This document shows, piece after piece, positions 18,134-26,241 of a stretch of DNA of 64,000 nt (the stretch's first letter is position 1; the number at the start of each line of letters is the position of its first letter). The position numbers and the translations under genes were made by a program. Under the pieces are notes generated by a model. The model was not told where the DNA came from and did no database searches. It worked only from the letters and a program-made list of their open reading frames with translations. Origin of the DNA: Peptococcaceae bacterium (GTDB taxonomy: Bacteria > Bacillota > Desulfitobacteriia > Desulfitobacteriales > Syntrophobotulaceae); assembly GCA_012517475.1 (NCBI GenBank), contig JAAYUV010000027.1:19124-83123 (forward strand). The letters are read 5' to 3'.

Positions 18134-19191
18134 GCGTGCTCTTCTTTTATTTTTAATATAGCAGGCAGAGCCTTCAGAAATGCCTCAACAATAAACGGGT
18201 CAAAGTGGGTTCCGCTTCCATTTTTTATCTCCTCAACCGCTTCTTTTTCTCCCCAGGCGTTTTTATATGGTCTTTCTGAAATAAGCGCATCAAATACGTC
18301 ACAGATTGCCGTAATCCTCCCAACCAATGGAATCTCTTCTCCCTTAAGCCCTCTGGGATAACCGCTTCCATCCCATTTTTCATGATGAGATAGGGCAATA
18401 ATCTCTGCCATTTGAATCAACTCCGAGGAACTTCCGGTAAGAATTTGTCCACCCAGAACCGTATGGGATTTCATCTTTTCCCATTCACTGTCGTTAAGTT
18501 TTCCGGGTTTCAGCAAAATCTCATCAGGGACCCCGATCTTTCCAATATCGTGCATGGTGCAGGCGTGCAAAAGCAAACGGTTTTCCTTTTCAGAAAGACC
18601 TGCTGCTTTCCCTAATTCAAAAGAATACTTACTCATGCGCGTAATATGATCGCCGGTCTCATTATCCCGGAATTCTGCAGCCCGTAACAGACGATATATC
18701 AGCTCAAGCTGCAAATCCCGAAGTTCTTTGGTTCGTTCCTGAACTTTATCTTCTAATTCCTGGTTTTGTCTTTTCACCTGATTATGTAAAAGACGGATTT
18801 CCAGCATATTATGAATTCGATTCAAAACTTCCGCATGATCAAACGGTTTACTGATAAAATCTTTTGCACCCTTTTCCAGACCTAATATCCGGTGTTCCAG
18901 ATCATTTTGAGCAGTAACGATAACAACAGACAAATAGTCTTCACCTTTGACTTCATTCAGAAGCTCCAGAACCTGGAAACCATCCAGGTAAGGCATTTTA
19001 TAGTCAAGTAATATTAAATCAGGCTGATATTCGAGATAGTACCGGACCGTTTCTCTCGAATCAGTAATGGTTTTCATGTTTCGATAACCGGAAACCTTTA
19101 ACAGCTTTGCCAGCAGGAGAATATTTGCCTGATGATCATCTACTATTAAAATTTTAGCATTGAAAATATCTTCGTTGACCATGCTGGCCAT
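18130..19191 (-). CDS. response regulator with receiver and HD-GYP domains (RpfG-like)
   Basis: The N-terminal receiver (about 10-125) has ILIVDDHQ, the phospho-Asp in LILLDYKMP and FISKPFD. A coiled linker (135-165) leads to an HD-GYP domain with HDIGKIGVPDEIL and HHEKWDGSGYPRGL, all catalytic residues present. It should hydrolyse c-di-GMP or a related cyclic dinucleotide when phosphorylated. Start choice is uncertain among GTG 19203 and ATGs at 19191 and 19182; I favour 19191, with GGTGGTGG just upstream. The Hpt/hybrid-kinase operon 5 kb away could be its partner (inference). Confidence 0.9.
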   Translation of the reverse strand: MASMVNEDIFNAKILIVDDHQANILLLAKLLKVSGYRNMKTITDSRETVRYYLEYQPDLILLDYKMPYLDGFQVLELLNEVKGEDYLSVVIVTAQNDLEHRILGLEKGAKDFISKPFDHAEVLNRIHNMLEIRLLHNQVKRQNQELEDKVQERTKELRDLQLELIYRLLRAAEFRDNETGDHITRMSKYSFELGKAAGLSEKENRLLLHACTMHDIGKIGVPDEILLKPGKLNDSEWEKMKSHTVLGGQILTGSSSELIQMAEIIALSHHEKWDGSGYPRGLKGEEIPLVGRITAICDVFDALISERPYKNAWGEKEAVEEIKNGSGTHFDPFIVEAFLKALPAILKIKEEHA

Positions 19192-19203
19192 GTTGGCCAC
19201 CAC

Positions 19204-19549
19204 CTTGTATGTATAGTACTTACCATTTGCGTTAAGTTGTGAGGATTATGCCAGAATAATCAAAACAATCTAATTATTATGTTTGTCTAATAATTCGCTG
19301 CGAAGAATTTTTTTCCTTGTATTTTCTTAACACTTCGAAAATTTCTGTCCCTCTCAATACTATCATCCGAAATATTTTGGTCATTATTAATCTACAAAAA
19401 TATTGGAATTGGTCAGAGGATATTATACCTCAACGATAACTTATTTCCTGATTCTTCATAAAAATATCTGAAGAAAAAAATTCACCCGGGTTGTATTGAT
19501 AAAACAGACCCATATATTATGGTAAGAATTATTTTTGGGGTGATGTTTT
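19204..19549. other. AT-rich divergent intergenic region, no gene seen
   Basis: This 346-base gap separates the HD-GYP regulator (minus) from the deacetylase (plus). It should hold both promoters, but I see no convincing consensus pair, RNA or repeat. Confidence 0.5.
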
Positions 19550-20362
19550 ATGAAAGCAATCGTAAATTTAAACGATCATTTGTTTCAGGCAGGCTTTATA
19601 GCCATTATTATCAATTTTATTTCAGTTTTGTTTTGCTTGCCGGTTAATTCCGATACCACCCTGGTTCATGATTTCGGTCACCCAACTACACCCTATGTCT
19701 TCAAATTCCCCGAAAAAGGAATACCTGTTTTGATGTATCACTCGATCAGCACCATCCCCAATAATACGCTCGGCATTCCCGTAGAACAATTTAAGGAAGA
19801 AATGCAATGGCTCTACAACCAAAATTATCATCCCCTGTCCCTGGAAGAATTTTATGAGGCCTTGGTTAATGAGGCTCCGGTCCCGGAAAAACCTATCCTG
19901 CTGACCTTTGACGATGGATATTTGGATAACTATAGTGCAGCGTGGCCTGTTTTACAGCAACATCACTTCCGGGCAACCTTTTTCATTGTTACCGGTTCTC
20001 TTGGGCCCGGAATGATGGACTGGAAAGAACTCCAGGATTTAAAGGACCATGGAAATTCCATAGGAAGCCATACCGTAAACCATTATGATTTAAGGCAGCT
20101 TTCATCCGGCGGGCAGGAAGATGAGCTATCTGCGTCAAAACAAGTTCTTGACGAGCATCTTGGTATAAACGTCCAGGCTTTTTGCTTTCCTTCCGGACGG
20201 TATAATAACAGAACCCTGGAGTTAATGCCCCAATTGGGGTACAAACTAGGGTTTACAACAATACCAGGTAATGTTCATCTGGGTGATAACCCCTTAACAC
20301 TTAAGAGGGTACGTATTTCCGGAGGAATGTCGTTTGTATCCTTTCAAAAGTTATTTCCATAA
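19550..20362 (+). CDS. polysaccharide deacetylase (NodB family)
   Basis: An N-terminal membrane/signal segment (AGFIAIIINFISVLFCLPV) is followed by a NodB domain. It has the metal/base motif LLTFDDGYLDNY, HFRATFFIVTGSL, the histidine pair in SIGSHTVNHYDLRQL, and FCFPSGRYNNR. The family removes N- or O-acetyl groups from peptidoglycan or exopolysaccharide outside the cell. The 270-residue length is typical. GGGGTGATG lies before the ATG. Its location between c-di-GMP and phosphorelay genes suggests a link to surface or biofilm polysaccharide (inference). Confidence 0.88.
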   Translation: MKAIVNLNDHLFQAGFIAIIINFISVLFCLPVNSDTTLVHDFGHPTTPYVFKFPEKGIPVLMYHSISTIPNNTLGIPVEQFKEEMQWLYNQNYHPLSLEEFYEALVNEAPVPEKPILLTFDDGYLDNYSAAWPVLQQHHFRATFFIVTGSLGPGMMDWKELQDLKDHGNSIGSHTVNHYDLRQLSSGGQEDELSASKQVLDEHLGINVQAFCFPSGRYNNRTLELMPQLGYKLGFTTIPGNVHLGDNPLTLKRVRISGGMSFVSFQKLFP

Positions 20363-20401
20363 GTTTATGCCATATTCCTGACAGCACATTTATTGCGGGA
20401 A

Positions 20402-20433
20402 TAAAAAAAGCAAGGGACCACAGCCCCTTGCTT
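20402..20433 (-). terminator. terminator of the hybrid kinase operon
   Basis: The stem AAGCAAGGG / CCCTTGCTT is followed on the minus strand by seven T. It begins within the stop codon of the hybrid kinase and also faces the convergent deacetylase gene. Confidence 0.85.
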
Positions 20434-23197
20434 ATAGTGCCGCTACATATTTACTTAGAATACCTTCCAGTCTGGAAATGGTAATCGGTTTTGTAATATA
20501 GTCATCCATTCCTGCGGCGATACACTTTTCTTTGTCCCCTTGCATAGCATAGGCCGTCATGGCTATAATCGGAGTCTGACTGTTCAGGGCGGATGATTTT
20601 TTTATGACTGCGGTTGCTTCGTATCCATCCATTACCGGCATTTGGCAATCCATTAAAATCAGACAGTATTTATTCTTGTTGCTTACTTCTACAGCCTGCT
20701 GTCCGTTTGACGCCAGCTCAGCTTCATAACCGAGCCTTTTTAGCATGATCATTCCCAGCTTTTGATTAGCCTCTTTATCTTCCACAAGCAAAACCTTTTG
20801 ACCATTGGTTTTATTAGGTTTTTGTTCAACAGTATAGCGGGTAACAAATTCTGTTTGTTCCTCCTGAAGATCTCTTTTGCTGACTTCAGAAATTACATTG
20901 ATCAGCTCTTTTTTCCTGACCGGTTTGGATAGATATCCGTAAAAACCAATATTCCGGACTAATTTTGCTTCCCCCTTCTGAGCCGACGAAGTAAGCAGAA
21001 TTAGACGGATTTCCTTTAGCCCCGGATCTGACATGATTTCTTTAGCCAGGTCAACACCATTCATTTCCGGCATTTGATAATCTACAAGAATAATGTGCGG
21101 CAAGTTTTCGGGCAAGCTTTCCCCAAGAATACGCAGGGATTCCTTCCCATCCTTCGCCTCAAGCACCTTACAGCCCGTTTCCGCAAGATAAGCTTTGATG
21201 ATCATCCGGTTCCTGGAATTATCATCCACAATCATGACAATAAGTTGTTCAGAATGACTCGTCTTAATCTTCTCTTCCTCTGCGGCAAGATGACTTTTCT
21301 CCAGTTCAAGGGTTATGACAAAAGTACTGCCTTTCCCTGCCTGGCTCCAGACTTCAATATGACCGCCCAGCAATTCCAAAAGCTTTTTGCTTATTGCCAG
21401 GCCCAGGCCGGTTCCCTCATACCTGCGGGTTGTCGAAGCATCAGCCTGTACAAAAACCTCAAACAACTTTTGTTTGGTCTCTTCCGTCATACCGATCCCT
21501 GTATCCGATATTTCAAATTGTAAAAGGACTTTTTCCTGGTTTTCCTGAAGTTTCCTTACTTGAACAGCTACTTCTCCCTTTTCTGTAAACTTAACCGCAT
21601 TCCCCACAATGTTATTTAACACTTGCCTCAATCTCCCCGGATCTCCTTGAACACCTTCAGGAACATCCGCAGCGATAAAGGAAGAGATTTCAATCCCTTT
21701 TTCATCTGCTTTGGGAGAAAATAATGAAACTACTTCTTCCACAAGCCTTTGCAGGTCAAACGGGATATGATCGACCAACATTTTTCCGGCCTCAATCTTG
21801 GAATAATCCAGGATATCATTAATCAAAACCATAAGGGCGTCTGTTGAACTCTTTACTTCCTGCAGATAACTTGCCTGCTCTTTATCCAGTCCCATGCCGG
21901 ATAGCAATTCGATGAAACCAATGATTCCATTCATTGGTGTTCTAATTTCATGAGACATATTGGCCAAAAACTGGCTTTTGGCAATATTGGCTGCTTCGGC
22001 AGCTTCCTTTGCCTGCATTAATTCCAGCTCCGTCTGTTTTTGCTGTTCCAGGCTTTTAATGAATTCGTTAAACCATTTGCTTAATTCGCCAATTTCATCA
22101 TCGGATGTTGCTTGTAAACGGGTACTGTAGTTAATGGTCCCTTTTTGGATCTCCTTAAAATAATTCGTTATCTGGCGGATGGGATCTACAAATTTTTGAG
22201 AAATGACCAATCCAATAATAAAAATTAACACAAATGAAACAAGCAAAAAGAGAATGGTGTTCTTTTTAATATCAAAAACTTTAGCGGTTATGCTTCTTTC
22301 CGGAATAGCAGAAATCAGCAGCCAATCGTTATCATTTGACTTATCATAAGTAATGAGTTTGTCTTCACCATCTATGTTCTGGGTATAACTCCCGGATTCA
22401 TTTACCAGATTGTTTAGCAGTATTGGGTCAAGTAAACTTCCAATGAGGAATTTATCGGGATGATAAACGATTCTGTTTTTCCTGTCTACGATCATGTAGA
22501 CCGCATCATCCGCCGAAGAGTTAACAAAGTGATTATAAAAAACTTCCAGATTATAATTGATCAGCAACAGCCCGATGGGTTTTTCCTGCAAAGTATCCAG
22601 ATCAAATTTTTTGAGGATTTTGGCAACAACAATAACCTTTTTATTCTTGGAATTGAGATTGATGTTATCTTCAATGCCTTCCCACAATACAGCTTTTCCC
22701 GAGCCCAATGTTTCCTGGTAAATGGCATCCTTAGTCTTGGTATTGATATCCTGGACATTGAGAGTATCCCCCACGTGATAGTGGTCCCCTCTCAGAGAGT
22801 AGATATCAATGGACACAAGTCCTTTCAGATTGGTGAAATTACTCAGGATATACCCGATTTTGGCCTGGGTGTTTAACCTTTCAAAATCACTGACGTCATT
22901 TTCCGTATTGGCCAAAACATTTTGAATATCTTCGATGCTGGATAAATTGGCAACAAGTCCTTCAACTTCTTCCATGATCAGTTCCAGATAACGTTTTTTC
23001 TCTTCCATCAGCTGCAAAGAAGCATTGTTGATTTCGTTTTTCAAGATTGCTTTGGACTTGCTGTATGATGCCATTCCTAAAAAGGCCAGGGGAACGACGC
23101 TGGCCAATACGAGATAAATTAAAAATTTTTTGGTTATCGTGATTTTAGAAGGCTTCTTAAACATGAACGAACTTTTCATCTCCAGGCTGCGCCTCAT
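20432..23197 (-). CDS. hybrid sensor histidine kinase with two receiver domains
   Basis: The layout over 921 residues is: membrane segment (about 25-45), extracytoplasmic dCache-like sensor (50-300), second membrane segment (ILFLLVSFVLIFIIGLVI), HAMP, HisKA with the phospho-His in NMSHEIRTPMNGIIGF, an ATPase domain (DTGIGM, GTGLGLAI), receiver 1 (IILVDYQMPEMNG) and receiver 2 (LILMDCQMPVMDGYEA). No Hpt domain is fused; a separate Hpt gene lies in the same operon. The start is at 23197, 3 bases after the binding-protein gene, or at 23179. The neighbouring lipoprotein probably presents a ligand to the sensor domain (inference). Confidence 0.92.
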   Translation of the reverse strand: MRRSLEMKSSFMFKKPSKITITKKFLIYLVLASVVPLAFLGMASYSKSKAILKNEINNASLQLMEEKKRYLELIMEEVEGLVANLSSIEDIQNVLANTENDVSDFERLNTQAKIGYILSNFTNLKGLVSIDIYSLRGDHYHVGDTLNVQDINTKTKDAIYQETLGSGKAVLWEGIEDNINLNSKNKKVIVVAKILKKFDLDTLQEKPIGLLLINYNLEVFYNHFVNSSADDAVYMIVDRKNRIVYHPDKFLIGSLLDPILLNNLVNESGSYTQNIDGEDKLITYDKSNDNDWLLISAIPERSITAKVFDIKKNTILFLLVSFVLIFIIGLVISQKFVDPIRQITNYFKEIQKGTINYSTRLQATSDDEIGELSKWFNEFIKSLEQQKQTELELMQAKEAAEAANIAKSQFLANMSHEIRTPMNGIIGFIELLSGMGLDKEQASYLQEVKSSTDALMVLINDILDYSKIEAGKMLVDHIPFDLQRLVEEVVSLFSPKADEKGIEISSFIAADVPEGVQGDPGRLRQVLNNIVGNAVKFTEKGEVAVQVRKLQENQEKVLLQFEISDTGIGMTEETKQKLFEVFVQADASTTRRYEGTGLGLAISKKLLELLGGHIEVWSQAGKGSTFVITLELEKSHLAAEEEKIKTSHSEQLIVMIVDDNSRNRMIIKAYLAETGCKVLEAKDGKESLRILGESLPENLPHIILVDYQMPEMNGVDLAKEIMSDPGLKEIRLILLTSSAQKGEAKLVRNIGFYGYLSKPVRKKELINVISEVSKRDLQEEQTEFVTRYTVEQKPNKTNGQKVLLVEDKEANQKLGMIMLKRLGYEAELASNGQQAVEVSNKNKYCLILMDCQMPVMDGYEATAVIKKSSALNSQTPIIAMTAYAMQGDKEKCIAAGMDDYITKPITISRLEGILSKYVAAL

Positions 23198-23200
23198 GTT

Positions 23201-24202
23201 CTATTGGTTTAAGGCGCTGGAAGTAATCACCTTCATCGGAACATAGGTTTCGGGGGCTTGTTTTTCTCCGTTTAGCATTGCAAAAGCAAATTTTATTCCG
23301 TTATAACCCTGAACATCTGCCTGCTGGTTAATTGTAACCTGCATTCTACCGGTTTTTATGGCCCTCAAAGCTTCTTCCAAGGCATCAAACCCGGCAACCA
23401 ATACATTCTTCTTTTTTACACTGTCCAAATACTGGATAGCCCCTAAGGCCATCATGTCATTGGCGCAAAAAATCGCCCCTATATCAGGGTTTTTGGAAAA
23501 GATCTCAGAAGTTACATTATACGCTTCGTCGATCTTCCAGTTGGCGGTCTCCATGGCAACAACCTGAATATTTTTATTCTCTTTGAAAGCCCTTAATGCT
23601 CCCTTTTTGCGCTGTTCAGCATTATCAGCGGACCGTATTCCTTCCAGAATTGCCACTTTGGTGGGTTTGGTAATTTTATCGCTGATGTATTTAGCGGATT
23701 GGTAAGCCCCGGCTTCATTATCCACACTGATAAACGGCACATCGAGCAGGCCGATATTTTTCATGGTTTTGGGATCGAGACGGTTATCGATGTTAACAAT
23801 CTGGATTTTTGCATCCTGTGCTTTTTTCAAAACCGGAATCAGATCCGTGGAACTGCCCGGAGCAATCACAATGGCGTCAACTTTGGCATTGATTAACTCT
23901 TCAACAATCGCAATCTGCTGGTCAATGGAAGTTTCCTTGGCACCGGTTTTTACAATGAGATTAATCCCCAATTCATTTTCCGCTTTCCGCGCGCCTTTTT
24001 CCATTTCAATAAAAAACGGATTGGTCAGCGTTTTCATCACAAGGGCTATATTTTTTTTCGAACCCGCCGCATTGGAATTTTCTTTCTGCTCACTTTTGGC
24101 CGTATTATCGGTTGCAGCCGGAGTGGGATTCTTCGCACAGCTTATCAGGAGAAAAGAAACACAAATTAGAGTTACGCATAACAGAAACCCTTTTTTCTTC
24201 AT
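23201..24202 (-). CDS. sugar-binding periplasmic-type lipoprotein, probable sensor partner
   Basis: A lipoprotein signal (LLISC, Cys about 22) precedes a RbsB-like Peripl_BP_4 domain: IALVMKTLTNPFFIEMEKGA, VDAIVIAPGSSTDLIPVLKKA, IGAIFCANDMMALGA, VLVAGFDALEEAL. Such proteins bind monosaccharides or autoinducer-2-like ligands. There is no ABC permease or ATPase gene nearby. It lies between an Hpt gene and a hybrid kinase gene, so a sensory role like that of LuxP or ChvE fits better than transport. The ligand is unknown. Confidence 0.88.
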   Translation of the reverse strand: MKKKGFLLCVTLICVSFLLISCAKNPTPAATDNTAKSEQKENSNAAGSKKNIALVMKTLTNPFFIEMEKGARKAENELGINLIVKTGAKETSIDQQIAIVEELINAKVDAIVIAPGSSTDLIPVLKKAQDAKIQIVNIDNRLDPKTMKNIGLLDVPFISVDNEAGAYQSAKYISDKITKPTKVAILEGIRSADNAEQRKKGALRAFKENKNIQVVAMETANWKIDEAYNVTSEIFSKNPDIGAIFCANDMMALGAIQYLDSVKKKNVLVAGFDALEEALRAIKTGRMQVTINQQADVQGYNGIKFAFAMLNGEKQAPETYVPMKVITSSALNQ

Positions 24203-24232
24203 AGTAAACTCTCCTCGTTTTATTTTTACGTT

Positions 24233-24589
24233 TCAACCTGTTTGTTCCCACTGAAAATAAGCGTAAAGCTGCTCGATCACTTCATCAATAAGGCCTAATA
24301 GTACAGACATATTGCCGTCCATATTTTCATAATCTCTCTGTTTAAATCTCATATCGCATTGGACGGCATGCTCATATACCTTCAACGCATGATAGTTCCC
24401 GGCAATCCCTTTTACGGTATGCGTTGATTTTTCAAGCCGTTCCAGATTTCCGGATAACAAATTCTCTTCGATGTTTTGCCGTTCAACCTTAATATCTTCC
24501 ACAAAGACAAGATATAACTCTTTGATTGTATCATCATCTAATCCCAACTGGTCTTGAACCTCATGCAGGTTTACAATGCTGGAATTCAT
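24233..24589 (-). CDS. histidine phosphotransfer (Hpt) protein
   Basis: This 118-residue helical protein carries the Hpt motif STHTVKGIAGNYHALKVYE, with the phospho-His in the HTVKG context. It would shuttle phosphate from the second receiver of the hybrid kinase to a separate response regulator. I chose the ATG at 24589 because AGGAG lies 9 bases before it; the longer frame to 24616 has no ribosome site. It is the first gene of the operon with the binding protein and the kinase. A free receiver/HD-GYP regulator is encoded at 18130. Confidence 0.88.
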   Translation of the reverse strand: MNSSIVNLHEVQDQLGLDDDTIKELYLVFVEDIKVERQNIEENLLSGNLERLEKSTHTVKGIAGNYHALKVYEHAVQCDMRFKQRDYENMDGNMSVLLGLIDEVIEQLYAYFQWEQTG

Positions 24590-24654
24590 CTCATCACTCC
24601 TCTCCCAAACAACCAAAAATCAGACCCATTGAAAGTGTATGACTTAATAAACCA

Positions 24655-24702
24655 TCTCAAGGTAGGGCTACGTAATGTATTGACGCTTTCGGTTGTCGGA
24701 AT
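24655..24702. repeat. degenerate end of the palindromic repeat family
   Basis: The string GTAATGTATTGACGCTTTCG at 24672-24691 closely matches the arm of the repeat element at 60.5 kb (GTAATGGATAGACGCTTTCG). No partner arm is visible here, so it seems a remnant. Confidence 0.45.
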
Positions 24703-24739
24703 AGTATTTAAAGTCATTAAAGATGTATTTTGATTATAC

Positions 24740-24780
24740 ATACATAAAACCCAACAGCTACCCTTCGTAACTGTTGGATT
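24740..24780 (-). terminator. terminator after the membrane HD-GYP gene
   Basis: The stem CCAACAG / CTGTTGG (24751-24757 and 24771-24777) is extended by flanking A-T pairs and followed by a T-rich stretch on the minus strand. It lies 26 bases past the stop of the 24806 gene. Confidence 0.65.
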
Positions 24781-24805
24781 TTTAATTGCCTTACTTGCTT
24801 TGCAC

Positions 24806-26143
24806 TTAGCTTTTAATGTCATAAAGATCACCTAAAGCCTCAGAAATCGTGTTAAGCTCATTTGCAAGATATACCTTTTCAAATGCCTCAACCAGTAAGG
24901 GATCAAACTGGGTACCGGAATTAATCTTCAATTCTTCGACTGCCTGTTCCATTGTTCTTGACATTGGCCTATAGGTACGGGGTGAAGTAATTGCATCTAC
25001 CGTATCAGCTACACTGACGATTCGAGCCAGAAATGGGATATCATTGCCCTGGAGACCGTCAGGATATCCCTTACCATCATAGCGTTCATGGTGATACCGA
25101 ATAATCGGCAAAATTTCATGGGCAAATTTCAATTTTGAACAAATAACTTCTCCCCGATGCGGATGTGATTTCACAATGACCCATTCCTCTTCCGTCAATG
25201 CCGATGGTTTATTCAGAATAGCATCCGGAATGCCGATCTTTCCGATATCATGAAGGATTGCCGCGCGCCAAAGGTCAACCATATCTTTTTGATTCAAATT
25301 CAGATGCTTGGCAATGGCCATGGCATACTGCGCCACTCTCTCCGAATGCCCATGAGTGTTGGTATCTTTGGATTCAAGCGCTAAGGTCAGGGAGAAAATA
25401 ATATTTTGGGATTCGTCTAAAGCCAATAAAGAATCATGTAACTCTGCGTTGGCTACTGAAAGTTCGAGATTCTTTTTCTCCAATTCACTTTTTTGTATTT
25501 CAATCGTTTTTTTGCTATTAAAATCATTTACCTTGGCTATAAAGAGAATCCGGGAAACAAACACAGCCAGTATCACTAAAACCGTACCATTAAAGTAGTT
25601 CGCACTTAAGGCTGCAGGACTAGATTGGGTAAAAGTAATCCCTATAAGGAACACAATATGGCAAATGGCATACATTCCAAGATTACTTAACGGTTTTTGA
25701 TAGTTTATGATGGCAAAAAGCCATATACAAAGAACATAAATCGTTATTTCCCCATGAATCAATTGATCTGCAATGGTAGTGAAGGAAGCGCCTAATAATA
25801 TAATAAAGCTAAACGTTAGAACAAAGTGCTGTTTAAGTTGAAGTGTTAAGGCTTGAGAATAAGACCTCCTGACAAATAGATACCCATATAATAAAAATAA
25901 CAAAAGTACATAAAAAAAATGGGAGTAAAGAAGAAACCTATAGCCACCATTTTCTTGCCAAAGTCCTTGACGATATTTCATATAATCGGTAAAAAGTAAA
26001 ATAATAAAAATAAAAAACAATAAAAAACTTAAGTTCCTGGATCGTATATAATTTGACTCGATTAGTTCTCTTTGGAACTCCGGTTTATTTTCTTCCGGAA
26101 TATTATAGTTTTGAAATTTCTTGAGCATGGAATTAAATTTCAC
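24806..26143 (-). CDS. multi-pass membrane HD-GYP phosphodiesterase
   Basis: An N-terminal block of about six membrane segments (residues 35-215) is followed by a coiled linker (220-255) and an HD-GYP domain with HDIGKIGIPDAIL and HHERYDGKGYPDGL intact. It is predicted to degrade c-di-GMP in response to a membrane or small-ligand signal. The membrane block contains DQLIHGEI, also seen as DQLGHGQI in the diguanylate cyclase at 32791, and the two blocks look homologous. The start is probably the GTG at 26143; an ATG at 26128 is an alternative. It lies directly downstream of the NRPS gene in the same direction, separated by 98 bases. Confidence 0.88.
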   Translation of the reverse strand: MKFNSMLKKFQNYNIPEENKPEFQRELIESNYIRSRNLSFLLFFIFIILLFTDYMKYRQGLWQENGGYRFLLYSHFFYVLLLFLLYGYLFVRRSYSQALTLQLKQHFVLTFSFIILLGASFTTIADQLIHGEITIYVLCIWLFAIINYQKPLSNLGMYAICHIVFLIGITFTQSSPAALSANYFNGTVLVILAVFVSRILFIAKVNDFNSKKTIEIQKSELEKKNLELSVANAELHDSLLALDESQNIIFSLTLALESKDTNTHGHSERVAQYAMAIAKHLNLNQKDMVDLWRAAILHDIGKIGIPDAILNKPSALTEEEWVIVKSHPHRGEVICSKLKFAHEILPIIRYHHERYDGKGYPDGLQGNDIPFLARIVSVADTVDAITSPRTYRPMSRTMEQAVEELKINSGTQFDPLLVEAFEKVYLANELNTISEALGDLYDIKS

Positions 26144-26241
26144 CCTATTCCAAATACTTATTACGACAAATACCGCAGACTTGTATCGTTATAATATTTG
26201 ACAAATAGAATGCAAATTCCTTTTTGTTTGTCGATTTTCGG

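Noticed and set aside
23201..24202. Sugar ABC transporter operon
   Set aside because: No permease or ATPase gene is nearby; the neighbours are phosphorelay genes.
24586..24831. 81-residue minus-strand ORF between the HD-GYP and Hpt genes
   Set aside because: It covers a terminator and a repeat remnant, lacks a ribosome site and looks like no protein.
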